A stretch of DNA of 34,342 nt, taken from NCBI GenBank assembly GCA_018398765.1, contig JAHBMJ010004656.1, positions 44,285-78,626 of the forward strand, read 5' to 3'. The translations under genes were made by a program, and so were the position numbers. Under the pieces are notes generated by a model. That model searched no databases and was not told the origin of the DNA. It saw only the letters and a list, made by a program, of their open reading frames with translations. Position 1 is the stretch's first letter. Every line of letters starts with the position of its first letter. Positions 11,176 to 22,399 of the stretch are shown here, one piece after another. This DNA is from Chromera velia. Lineage: Eukaryota; Sar; Chromeraceae.

Positions 11176-12183
11176 TAAACTACCATAGTAGTGGTACATG
11201 CCTTTAAGTCCGCTGGTTACCATCTCATGGTTACTAAAGTGATGGTAACTCGCTACTAACTAAAAGCTAGGCGTAGGTCATTTAAAAAAACTCTAAATTT
11301 TATTGGGCGTTTTTCTTTTCATTTTGTTTTTTGAGTTTTTTTTTTTTTTTAGAATTTTGATGTTGATGCCTAGGTTGATGCTAGGGACCTAGTCTTCGCC
11401 TCCTTACTTATTTACTTTACTTAATTGTGGTTAAACCTAGGATCTCCGGAAAATCCTATTCACTATAGCCTCTTCAAAAACTTTAAGGACAATTATAGGA
11501 CAATTGAAAATAAATGAATTGATCGAATATGCTTTATTGATCGATCAACAAGTCTGAACAGCAAGGAAAATGAAACCATGTTCATTCAGAGAGCTTCGAA
11601 CTACAGTTTTTACTCTTGTACGCCAAACCCCAGGTTGAGCCCCTACTGAACCATGTACTTGCAGGTTCTCAATGACCTTCTCACTCTGAAACCATCACTC
11701 ACGGTATAATTAACATAAAAACAAAATTGCGATATTCGACCGCATTGCACAAGTAGAAATTCATCCAAAAGAAAACCTAGGCTGCTCAGTCAATCAAACA
11801 AAGGCAGAGAAACATTCGTTTCCTAGGTCGTTTCTTTCTTATTCAAGGAGAAGGATATCATAGTAATCGTTGCCCTCTTCATCCGCCCTCCATCACAAAA
11901 AAATCTCTTTCTTCATGAATTAATTTTTTTTTCCGAGCATGCACAGTCTCCTGTACACATTTGTTTCCTTCGCAAAAACATGGATTCTAACATCTTTTAC
12001 GAAGGAAAAACTGAAGAGAACTAGAATGGTCCAGTCAAGGACATCAGTCTAGTCATTTACATGGTTCTCTATACAGGAATAATAATGTAAGATGTTTTCC
12101 GGCTTCTGCTCTCATCGATCGAGAGTTGTTCCATCAAATCACCCTGAGTGTTTTACTAAGCAACTTCATATATGGATTGACGC
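11176..12183. other. AT-rich interval, no gene recognised
   Basis: Contains a T-run at about 11337-11351 and long AT-rich stretches. The open frames are short and repeat-free. It separates LINE B from the copia-like element, and any 5' LTR of that element would be expected here, but no matching repeat was seen at the other end. Confidence 0.5.
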
Positions 12184-14292
12184 ATGCATTTTCTCTGTAA
12201 TGTCTCAAGCCCTGCCGCATCGATAGGCAACGCAATAGCACGGGACCGGCCAAGTCGGGCCGACCAATACACGCCCGCTTCCTGGTGGCCAACCCTTCCC
12301 ATCTATGGTACCGCCTATGGGTTGGTCTACCCCTCCAATATGCCATATGAGCCTTTTCCTACCACGTGGACTAATCCTGCCACGGGGAAGGAGGAAGAGG
12401 TCAAGCATTGAAGGAGGGTGGGCTACTCCCCAACTTGGTATGAGGCTGAAGCGCCGTGCACGTCTGGTGGGTGGCACAAGCAGCAGGTGCATTTTAATCC
12501 CGTTTTTGACTCGGATGAGATCTCCTCTGAGCACTCAGACCCATACACCAAAATGGTGCCCGAAACAGAGCTCACTCCCAAGCCAGCTACCATGTCTAAG
12601 GAGCAGACACGGGATGGTTCTCTCGACTGGGAGAGACACTTCTGGCCTGGTGGGGAGGTCACGGATGTAGACAACCCCCGTGACTTCGGCACCTATGGGA
12701 GGGTGTTCAGCTCTTTGCGTGACCTTGGTCGTGCAAGAGAGCCGAGCTCCTAGGAGATCTCAGCTCCGGAGTTGGGGGGGAGGCATGTGACTGAGCACTA
12801 GGACTGAGCATGTCAAATATGCAAAGGAAAGCAGGATTGTGTATGGGAAGCACGTGCACAAAGATAGGTTTGGGTACTATCCAGGTCCCCCGAACATGCC
12901 AAGTCCTCCTCCCGGTTGGCAGATCCGGTTTGAGTCCTCCTCCGACACCCCTCCTCCTTTTCCCCGCCTCAACGTAGCACCTAGGGAAGGAGGAGTCTTT
13001 GGGCGGCCCTCTCCCCTTCGTCCTAGTCCCACCTTTTCCGTCCCCTCCGGTGCCGATGTGGTTGAAATCGGGTCGGAAGCAGGGGCAGATCCATGGCAGA
13101 GTGACTGGGAGGACAGAGTGGAGGAGGCGAGCGCCCCTCCTTTCTCTTTGCTACGTCAGAACAACCCTCTGGTCCCAAGCGCTGATGAGATACATCGAGC
13201 GCAGGCCAAAGAGGTCATGAAGGGAGCTCTGATCGAGCGCAGAGGGGAGATGGAGGCAGTGTGCGTGTCAAGCACAACGACGAAGAAGATCGGGATTTCC
13301 ACCTTCTGGCCGGACCCCCAGTCTGAGAATCCGAGGGATTTTAAGTTGGGTGAGTTGGATGGGATGGTCAAAAAGGGAAGGGTGTTGGAGTATTTTGACC
13401 TTGCAGATGGGAGGATCCCTGAAGGGGTCTTCAGCAAGATCACCCACTGCTCACAAGTTCCACGTCAGCCCCGGCAGCCTGCCGCAGAAGGCCCCGCTAC
13501 TGGGAGGCAGGAGGGGGGGATTGATGGAGCGGAAGAGAGTGGGGGGATCCCATCTGAGTCAGAGGGGAGGCCTCCTGGTAGTGATATGGCTGAGGCCACC
13601 GACTAGGGGGAATCGGATGAGGAGAGGCAGGTGCAGGAGGTCGAGAGATCGACGATGTCGATGTTGTGCCTGCTTCCCCTCAGAGCGTGGATGGTCCGGT
13701 TGTGTCCCTGTCTGATCAGGTTATTGAGGGGGAGGTCGCTTGTCCGTTTGTATTGATTGCCCTGAGGGGTATGTTGCTTCTCTGTAAGGGAATCAGTCAG
13801 TCGGTAGGCCCCCCAGTTAGAAGGGACCGGTGGCAGGGTCCCTTTCATCCCTACCGCCTTCGCCCAAAGAAGAAGCCGCCTTCCCCTCCCAGGGGACCCT
13901 CACACACGCCTAAACAGCCAAAGAAGACTGAGGGGATGTCGAAGTCACAGAAGCGCAGCTTTCACAGGAGAGTAAAAGCATTCTCCTCCTCAGCTCTCCG
14001 AGAAGCTGCTGAGATTCTTCATGTGGCCTCCCGTGAGGGGACGATGGGTCGTCATCTTCAGAAGACGAGGGAGGTATTAGGGCCCCCGTGGGGGAAGTTA
14101 GGCAAAGGAAGGGCGGGAGGCAGGATAAGGGAGCAAAGAGGAAGAAGGGGCCCATTGAGATGGATGATGAGGCAAGGGAGGCAGTCAGAGGCTTTAAGAA
14201 GGGGTCCACCCAGGTCCCTGCCTCTGCTAAGGATGTGGCAAGCGGGGCCTTTAAATAGGCCTGCCTTTCCGAGTGGGCCAACAACATCGTAG
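12184..14292 (+). pseudogene. Upstream polyprotein fragments of the copia-like element
   Basis: Three consecutive fragments are visible: 12184-12753 in one frame with a TGA at 12409-12411, 12839-13606 in a second frame, and 13666-14292. They are rich in Pro, Ser and charged residues. No zinc knuckle, protease DSG or integrase motif was recognised. Position before the RT suggests gag/protease/integrase remnants. This is an inference from order only. Confidence 0.4.
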
Positions 14293-14348
14293 GCAACGAT
14301 ATACTCGGAAAGGAAGTCACGCGTCAGCAGGTTAAGGCAGTAGTCAAG

Positions 14349-15839
14349 ATGGGGTGGCGCCTCATGTGGAAGGAGCAGGAGGGGAAGCCGAGGAAGCCCA
14401 AGGCTCGGTTTTTTGGCAACTTGAAGGGGTTCACTGGTTATAGAAAAGTGGACACCTATGTCAAAACTCCCCCCCTGTGGGTTATTTGTACGATGATCCT
14501 CTTCTGCGTTTCTCAGGGGTATGAGATCGATGCCGCCGATGTCATAGCAGCATTTCTCACCTTAAGGGACCACAATGTTAAGTACATTGGGGCCCTTATC
14601 CCTGAGAGTATCCCTGATCTCCCTGCTGAGTGTCCGTTCCCCGACGTAACATAGAAGGAGTAGGAGGAACGCCGAAAGAAGGCTGCCCAGTTCAAGCCAG
14701 GTAAGATCTACCTGGTAGAGATGGGGCTGTATGGGTTGCCCTGTGCTGCAGCCCTCTTCGACGCCAAGCTCCTGTCTATAATGACGGAGTTGGGGTTCCA
14801 GAGGCTTGAGACTGGTCTCGCTGTCAAGAAGGATAACAAGGGGAACACAACAGCAGTCGTAGCCTCTTAGATCGACAACCTCCTTACCGGCACAAAAGCA
14901 GCAGCACTGAAGCCCCTGATGGTTGGGGTTTGGCAGCCGTGTATCAATTTTGCTAGGCAGTACCCGTAAGTTCTCGGGTATTGACATTGAGAAGGAGCAT
15001 AGGGGGGACATTGTGCTGTCGCAGGAGTCATATCTTGCGCAGTGTAATACTGACTCCCTATAGACCCTTCTCAGGGAAAAGCGGCCCGCTAAAATCCGAG
15101 CCCTGACGTCCAAGGATGTGGAGGTGGAGGAAGGGGAGGAGGGAGATGCTCATTGGGAGGGCCTCCTGAGGGCGGCTCTCGGCACACTGCAGTGGGCCAT
15201 ACGTCTCAACCCCCTCCATACCGTCTGGGCTTCCGTAGCCGCCAAGTCAGTCTCCAAGCCCTCTAGAAAGGTTTTCAAGGGGGTGGTTCGGTTGATTGAC
15301 ATGCTGAAGGCGAGGAAGGAGGGTCAGAGGTTTTCCTCGGTGGGGGACACACGCCACATCCACTGCTTCACTGACTGTGGTCGATACGCAGCAACCTACA
15401 CCGGGAGGATGGGATGGTTGGTCCATATTCTCCCGGGGCCACAAGGGGTGAAAGTGGAGGAAGACCTGTTTGAGAACTGGGTGCTCTGGCACACCGCCAG
15501 AACCACCAAGAAGATCTCGAGTGGGACGGCCGGGGAGTTGATGGCAGTCGAGTTATGTGTGAAGAAGGTGGAGAGGCTTATTGCTCTGGTTGGAAAGCTG
15601 TGGAATTGCCAGCCTCCCATCTTCATCCATATTGACTGTGGTCCTGTCTACGACCAGATGTGATCTGGGGCAGCAGACAGCGATCACATGATGCAGGGGT
15701 GCCTCAACTTCTGCATGTAAGAGCAGAAGGCCATGGGTGCCACTCTTCAGTGGATTCCGAGGAACCTCCAAATCGCCAACGTCCTCACTAAGTGCGCATG
15801 GTGGGGACAGGAGCTCTCCTGAGGGAGAGCTCAGCAGTA
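14349..15839 (+). pseudogene. Copia-type reverse transcriptase and RNase H remnant
   Basis: The start resembles the RVT_2 opening: KARFFGNLKGF, then DAADVIAAFL (the DVxTAFL motif) near 14530-14560. After in-frame TAG codons at 14652 and 14661, EMGLYGLPCA matches the LYGLKQ region. The catalytic YVDD is TAG-Ile-Asp-Asn at 14868-14879. Farther on, ALGTLQWAIRLNP, TDCGRYAATYTGRMGWLV, SSGTAGELMAVELC and LQWIPRNLQIANVLTK follow the RNase H order of copia elements. Further in-frame stops (15061 TAG, 15661 TGA, 15718 TAA) and a frame change near 14960 confirm it is dead. Confidence 0.75.
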
Positions 15840-15900
15840 AAGGAATGCCCTCTTCCCTGGTTTGATTGTGTCTGTTATCTCCCTGAGGGGGGGTAATGGG

Positions 15901-17307
15901 AAGAGCAGGGGGCAAGGGGAGGGAAGTAAGCAGTTCGAATTCTCCCCCTCCTCCATTGTTGTTGCAGGAGTTGCAGTCTCAACGGAATGAGCTGAAGGAG
16001 GAGGAGAGGGAAAGAAGAGAAGAAAAGGAAGTGAGGGAGGCAGCGTGCTGAGGCACACTGGCTCCTGTTCTCTCCCCCCTGACCAGTCAGATAGAGTGAC
16101 ATGCAGCAGTATCGTATGCCCAGCCCTACGTCTGGAAGGAACGCTACGTCCTTGACAAGAAGGCGAGAGAGAATAATTTAAAAGGAAAGAACGAAGATAA
16201 AGGTATGGAGGTGACCATCTGGAGGGCGGGGCCCTATTTGAATGAAAGGGGGTGATCGATGGAGATGGAAGTGGGCGTGGGGAAAGTGCACGCGAGTGAT
16301 GATGCCACCTCCCTCCATCGCCGTCTTTGGGTTACAGAGGTGGGGGAAACCTGTCTCCTACCCTTCTACTTATTTTTTCCCGCCCTACCCGCCCGTAAGT
16401 TCTCAGGTTCCTCTGTGCTTGTGTTATGGTTTTGCCCCTCACACCTCTCAGCTATCTCCGATTGGCTGGGGGGTGGAGTTAGGTGGGGAGCCGACCAGCA
16501 GCTACACGCGGTGAGGGGGTATATCAGACCACGCGAGTCCTAGGTCACGGCGGGAGCAGTGGCCGGGCTTGGCGGGGTGATGCACACTGTGCTCCTGGCC
16601 AGTGAGCCGGACCAGAACATCATTCATGCTTGGGATTTATATCGGCACGGCCCTGTACGGCACGGATGGCAGTACCGCAGGATTGTGGCCAGGCGTACGT
16701 GTAGGAGGGTGTGTTTCGGGAAATTCCTGACCGTTATTCCCGAGCCACCTCATTGATTAGATAGACAGTCAGATGTCTATAGATGTTGTATGACTGCGTA
16801 GGTCTGTACTGACATACCTTTATATGTTCTATATGCGATATGTGTCAGGGAGGACTCTAGGGTTATATAGAGTCCTACAGAGTGAGATTACTAGACATGT
16901 GTTCTCTGAGGAGACCGTCCCAGTCTCCGTATCGGTTCTAATAGAGACTGGGCCTTACCTGTGAGTGTAGAGGTCACTGGGACCTGACGCTGATGAGCCA
17001 GCCCCACATTCTGAGAGCGTGCAGGTACGTGCTCGTTTTTACTAAAAATAAAGGATAGTTCATATAAGAAAATTAATTATGTCACAGATTCATTTAAATT
17101 TTCTTAAATTTAGTCTTTATTCTACCATATTTTTTAAGAAAAACACATTAAATCTTTCATACGTCTGGATAACGCCAGGTAACGCCTAATAATACCCCCA
17201 CCCCAACTCTACGTGAGTCTAGCCCTGACTGTATGTGAGTGTAACTTTCCGCATGGCTTCAATCAGCTACATATAGCGTGGTACTGCGTCACGGTGAACT
17301 AATTATA
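15901..17307. other. Interval after the copia-like element, no gene recognised
   Basis: Includes short open frames (16242-16543, 16559-16756) with no family signal. From about 16760 to 17030 the sequence is direct-repeat free and could be a relic of a 3' LTR, but no partner copy was found. From 17030 to 17170 it is strongly AT-rich. Confidence 0.4.
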
Positions 17308-17454
17308 ATTTTTCTTGCTTTCCGGGGCCGTTTGCAAGCTTGCTTGCGTCAGATTCATGCAGTCTGCATGCCTGCATACATGCATGCAACGCACGCGCCC
17401 CCGTAGAATCTGATGCAAGCAAGCTTGCGAACGTCCCCGGAAAGCAAGAAAAAT
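17308..17454. repeat. Long hairpin: 49-bp inverted repeat
   Basis: The arms are 17308-17356 and 17406-17454, complementary at 46 of 49 positions and separated by 49 bp rich in TGCATGC. The arms carry CTTGCTTTCCGGGG and GCAAGCTTGCTTGC. A single related copy of CGCTTTCCGGGGCC lies at about 17685-17698. The shape suits a foldback or MITE-type element, but no flanking duplication was found. Confidence 0.85.
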
Positions 17455-17499
17455 GAGAACTGCACGATTGACGTACGCCAGCCGGGCGGTCGTACCGAC

Positions 17500-17810
17500 T
17501 CCCCTCCTCCCCCCCCGCAGGAAAAGCTGCGGAACTCTCCCCCCCCCTCCGGGAAAAAAGCCCGGGGGTAAGCTGAAACCCAGGCATCTGACGCATGCAT
17601 GGCGCAAATCAGCCTTTCGGGGCCGGGTTTTTGCCGAAAGACAGCGTGGGCTGGGGTATTTCTGTTTTCTAAGTGCCCCCCGCTTCGCTTTCCGGGGCCA
17701 TTTACCCCCCGGCCCGGCCGCGCGCGGCCCCCGCGGACCCCGGCCCCGCCGCCCCGCTGCATGCATGAGAATCATTTGATTTGCATGCATGCATGCAATT
17801 GCATGCATGA
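17500..17810. promoter_or_regulatory. GC-rich island with TGCATGCA clusters upstream of the membrane protein gene
   Basis: The stretch 17500-17760 is very GC-rich and CpG-rich, unlike its surroundings. It is followed by repeated TGCATGCA palindromes (17757-17768 and 17782-17809) and by 11-bp CATCTTCGATC units (about 17816-17852). Position 460-770 bp upstream of a start codon suggests a promoter region. TGCATGC-like words are bound by AP2 factors in apicomplexans; relevance here is speculative. Confidence 0.4.
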
Positions 17811-17984
17811 CTTCGATCATCTTCGATACATCTTCGATCCATCTTCGATCCATATACAGATCGACTGCTTGTCTGATCTCGAGTCACGTCCAAACGATTC
17901 CAAACGAACTTTTGACTCTCGCGATCACACAAGCATTCAAGTCTTAGCATTGAACGTCAGGCACAAGATGATCCAGTGCAGTCG

Positions 17985-17993
17985 TATATAAAA
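17985..17993 (+). promoter_or_regulatory. TATA-like sequence
   Basis: TATATAAAA lies 276 bp upstream of the ATG at 18269. It is the only TATA-like word close to this start. Support is by position only. Confidence 0.35.
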
Positions 17994-18268
17994 CCGTGCA
18001 TAAACGGACAATGCAGTCTGGCAAGACGAACTCTTTTCAGCCCTGCCACCTTGCTTATCTTCAAACAACACCACCATGGTCCCACAGTCTCCACGCAATT
18101 AGAAGAAAACAGGACTGTTTTAGAGACCTGTCGTGAGCTTCAGGAAAGGACCTGTTGCACGGTCAAATTGGAACGCTGTTCTTTTCTCCGAGTACTGAAG
18201 GGAGTAACGCTCTTTCTTTTACAGTCGCGTTCTGTTGACAAACCGAAAACAACGCCGCGTTCTTCAAG

Positions 18269-19807
18269 ATGGACGGGAGCCCTCGACTGCAACGAAATGA
18301 CGAGATCGCAGACAACCCAGGATACAAATGCTGCGTGTCACTTACCTGGCTGCTGTGCTTTATGGTCCTGTGGATGGTGCGTCGCGATGTGTGTGTGTAA
18401 CTCACCTTGTTCTTGTTTGTTTTGATAGGACAAACAATCAAGCAACTTAAGACTCCATTGTCTCAAATTTATGGGAAAGCAGATAGATCAATCGGGGGTT
18501 GTGTGTTATGCGAATTGATTCATGGCTTCACGTGCGTGAAGCTTTCTGTCGATCCACGTACACCTCTCTCTTTATGTGTGTATGTCTCTGTGCAGGTTCT
18601 GTGGGCGGTTTTATGTTTCAAATCGATGGAGAACATCGAGAACGCCCCCGACTTCCTCAAAAGCGTATGCACGATTGACCGGATCGGAATATACGAGGAT
18701 TGCCCCTCCCTGTTCTCCTCTGTTGGAAGATACTTCGCAGGGTCTGGAGGGAAGCAGATTGAGTACTCTAGGTGTCCCCAGGAGGGGACCAGTCTGCTGC
18801 AGGAAATGATCGAATTTGACGAAATCAAGTCGACTGTTCTCCACGTAGACGGGCAACAGGAGAAGGTAGACGGAGACGGATTACTGGGTCCACACGAAGA
18901 GACCAACAGTAGTCCGTCAACAAAAAAGAAGAACAATTTGTTCGAAGAAGCAGCAGAGAGAGCCCCGACCTCTGCTCTGATGTTCTGCACAGGTTTGGGC
19001 ATGGACCATAACTTCGCGTATTCCTGGGCGACTGTCCGGGTGCATGGGGGGCCAGCAGAGCAGCTGTGTGCGTACAAGTACGGGTTCAATCCGCACGAGA
19101 ATGTGTGGGCCCAGGATGTCCCCTCAGTAGCCATGAAGGAATATGAGAGCCTTGAAAGTTCGGTGGGGAAGTCCGTGCCTTGTTGGACTGCCCAGATAGA
19201 TGGAAGAACTAGGGTGAAGCTCGATAAGGCAGATCCTAGATTCATCCACGCCCCCTTTCTTGATCTTGGTCCTATCAGTTACTCTTTCTTCATGGCTTTT
19301 GCCCCCGTGCTTGCCTGTATCGCCGTCATCCTCATCAATGCGTGTAGTGCGTGTATGTGCATCACCATCGGCATGCACCCCAGCAGCCCGCCCAGTCCCA
19401 GCCGGTACAGAGACCCCGAAGACCTCGAAGAGTGGCCCATGATGTATCCCGAGCACGTGCCGCCGGATCTCGGCAGCGGTGTTCCTGCGTATCACTGGGA
19501 CAACACCGTTGATTACGCGTATACCCAACAGCAAGGGCAGGGGCAGGGGCAGGGGGGGAGGGGGGACGGGTCGGGGTTGCAGCCCCAGAGAGTACAAGGG
19601 TCGGGGTCGATGTCGTTGAATGAGTACAGTAACATGTTGGTGAGGACGAGTCTCGATTACAGGGCGGGACACCCTGACTTGGTCAGGGTGGAGACGATGG
19701 AGAGCGTGCAGGAGGGAGCGGAGGGGTTGCAAGCAGGGGGAGTCACTGTGAGCGGAGGAGGGGGAAGAGCTTCCAGCAGCAGAGGTGGAGGGGGAGGAGA
19801 GGGGTAG
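18269..19807 (+). CDS. Unrecognised two-pass membrane protein (2 exons, 439 residues)
   Basis: Exon 1 is 18269-18376 and exon 2 is 18596-19807. The 219-bp intron has a GTGCGT donor and a TGCAG acceptor, both in phase 0. The ATG has A at -3 and G at +4. Splicing joins a hydrophobic segment (about residues 22-45) that the intron cuts in the middle. A second strongly hydrophobic segment lies at about 263-295 (SYSFFMAFAPVLACIAVILI and onward). Between them are about 215 residues with scattered Cys (VCTIDR, EDCPSLF, SRCPQEG, MFCTGLG, QLCAYKYG, VPCWTAQ), suiting an extracytoplasmic domain with disulfides. The C-terminal tail (about 296-439) is low in complexity: Pro/Ser, then Gln-Gly repeats, then Gly/Ser. 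The two-helix, large-loop layout resembles channel auxiliary subunits, but I recognise no family. The minus-strand frame 18520-19245 is a shadow. Confidence 0.8.
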
Positions 19808-19986
19808 AGTCGTCTGTATCCAACCCAACAGTCTTCAGCTGTCCTCGATCTTTTTTCTTGAATTCATTCAGATTGGGAATCGATTACGATTTGACATATG
19901 TGAGGTGGTTTATCCCGCCCGTGGGGGGAGGGGGCAGTTTTAAGACACTTGAGCCGCACTTCGAGTACATTGAAGTAAACAATGCT

Positions 19987-19992
19987 AATAAA
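19987..19992 (+). terminator. Possible AATAAA polyadenylation signal
   Basis: AATAAA lies 180 bp after the stop codon of the two-pass membrane protein gene. The motif and distance fit a polyadenylation signal if this organism uses one. Confidence 0.35.
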
Positions 19993-22399
19993 CATTAATT
20001 GTGTGCCTAGAATTCTACGGATGTGGATGAGCCAACGAGCTAGCCAACGAGGATGTTGGCCACGTCCTAGGCCAAGTCCCCTAGCAAGTCCCTCAATTCT
20101 ACTTATGTAACGCTGTATATATGGTGTAGTCCATAGTTATACTGCACAGCTAGGTACTACTAGTAGTTAGGCTGTTAATGGCCCCTTACCGTACAGTTGG
20201 GGACTTTAACATACCTTAACCTACTATGGAAATTGTGTAACAGAATTATTAAAAAATTATGTATAATAGAAATCAATGATAAAGGTTCTAAAACTAGGCG
20301 ACCACTACCAAAAATAATAATAATAAATGCCAAAATCTTATTTTTGGTTTTTTTTTTTTTTTTTGAAAGCTCTGCATGTGCATGATTATGTCGCACGCCG
20401 TGGCCAGCGGCCTGTGGGCACTTGATCGAGTCCCTGCCGTAGGACCCCCACGCGCCGTGCGCCACACATGTATACAACCTAGCCGGTTACATATGTGCAT
20501 CCTCAGCTGGCAACTTCACTCAAATTCAGTCAAACGCCTGCAGCGGTTTATTTGACCTTACGGCCTTTTTACTCCAAACACCAGGCTAAGCTTCAATCTA
20601 GCAGCCTACTGTAAGCTGCTCAGCACGCCAAGCCATCTGCTTTGCTATACACATTTACTTGAGGCTGCCTTCACGTTCAAAAGGGTAGAAAGCTAGGTAG
20701 AAAGGCATCTCAGCAGCCTCAGAATTTATAAGGTCAAAAAAGAGGTTGGCATGCGATCAGGCTTCAGATTTCCAATTCAGAACCGTTCGAAAGTCCCGTC
20801 TACAAGCGCTTGTGTTTTTCCACCCATTAATGGCTGTATCTCAGAAGCTTTATCTCCTCTTCTTAAGCTGTCTGCAGCTCACAATTGCTTCACTTGAGTA
20901 GAATGTTTCTTTTAGAGAGTTTGACACTGCTAGAAGTTCTCTTCCTCTGGAGAGTTTTTTCCGGAGAGTTTGGAAAAGATGCAGAAGTCCCCTCCTAGCT
21001 GCAAAGCCGCAGCCGCTGCCCCCAAAGAAAGAGAACACAAGAGAAAGATAAGTAAGAGGCTGGAAAGGAAGGGACGGTAACTCGGAAGAATGAGTTTAAG
21101 TCTGAAGCGGAAACCCCAAAGAGCATAAGGAAGAAGTGAAGAGACGCCTACGAAGATGCATTTCTCTTACCATTCTCTGTTGTCTTCCTCACTAGCTTCT
21201 TTGTTTTTTCATGCCCCTTATCCCCTCCTCCAAAACATGAAGAAGGAGGAAGGAAACGAAAATCGAGCTACAGGAAAAATAATTAATGAATATTAATGAT
21301 AGTGTAGCAAAGAGTCGGCAAAGAATCAGACGATACATTCTTCTCACCAGCGTGTCTTTTCTTCCCCGGTCCTTCATGTCTTTGGGAGTGGGAGGTATAG
21401 GAGGAGGGGCTGGGGGCGGTCAGGGGTATGACGGCATCTTGGATGCAAATTTGGGTGGTAGGCTAGGCGGGGGGCAGGTAGGAGAGCGACTTAGGGAAGA
21501 GAAGAGGGGAGGTGTCTGTTGTACTTCACTGGGTGCTAGACTGGGCACGCTGTTTCTCTTATCTCTCTCTTTCTTCTGCATATTTGTTGTTGCCCGTTTC
21601 TTGACTTAACTTAGGCTAAAACCTCGGACTTGATACGTCATTGACTCTTGGACTGACTTAAAGACTAAGTGAAATCATGTCAGTGTTAACCTAGGTGTTG
21701 ACTTCGATTTTTTTTATCAGCATAAACACATTTAAAAACAAAAAAAAAAACTAAATGGGGTAAATTTAGGGGGTAAATGCTCTTATTTTTTTTTTTTTTT
21801 TATATTGGTTGCCTAGTTCCAAAACCGTTATCAGATCGAAGCTTTCGGACGTTAACCCTAACTTCTAGCCTAACTTAGTAAGCGTAAAGTAGTACCAGTA
21901 ACGTTTGTACTAGTTTTGTACTCCACCCAAAATTAACTGGCCTAATAGCTAACCAGTATAACCACTAGTATAACCAAACTAGCCTAGTAAAATAACTGGA
22001 AGTTTAACGACAGATATGAATAATATAATATAATTTCATATAACATTAGTATAAATGTATATAATTCTATAGGTATTATTAAGATTAATTAAGTATATTA
22101 CTTAGTATAAAATTAAGTTTTACTTTATAATTTGAATAAATGGTTGAATTTTGGTTTTAGAATCTAGTCTAGGATTCTAGTTAAAGCCGGCGAGTGACCT
22201 TTTCTAGCACCTTTTAGGTTCTGGCGGCATCTGGCCAACCCATGCATGCATGCCATGCTACTTGAAGCCTGCTTTCGTTCACGTATATCTACCTGGATTA
22301 CGAAAGACGTTTGAAATATAAAACGCTCAAAACGGCGTCACTTTGGTACCACCTACTTGATTTCTATTTTGTTGTTTTTCTATTCCTTCCAATGGCATC
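19993..22399. other. 2.4-kb interval without a recognisable gene
   Basis: Contains T-runs (20349-20364, 21786-21801), AT-rich sequence (21990-22170) and short frames such as 21286-21609 and 20175-20477. None has splice or family support. The CTAGT/TAGTTA-rich patches near 20140-20230 and 21880-21980 resemble those near 5600 and 11200 in style, and may be old transposon debris. Confidence 0.4.

Larger units (their letters stand above)
12184..15900 (+). mobile_element. Decayed Ty1/copia-like LTR retrotransposon
   Basis: A run of plus-strand fragments ends in a recognisable copia-type reverse transcriptase and RNase H. Borders are approximate. No LTR pair, primer binding site or target-site duplication could be identified, and no integrase catalytic motif was recognised upstream of the RT. 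Codon use and GC content are higher than in the neighbouring LINEs. Confidence 0.7.

Noticed and set aside
16985-17025. Hammerhead ribozyme core (CTGATGAG)
   Set aside because: The required GAAA after stem II is missing and no flanking stems were found.
18520-19245. 241-residue minus-strand open frame
   Set aside because: Shadow of the spliced plus-strand membrane protein gene, which has phase-consistent junctions and membrane helices.
19124-19828. 234-residue minus-strand open frame
   Set aside because: Antisense of the low-complexity tail of the same gene; its His/Pro/Arg richness follows from GC-rich repeats.
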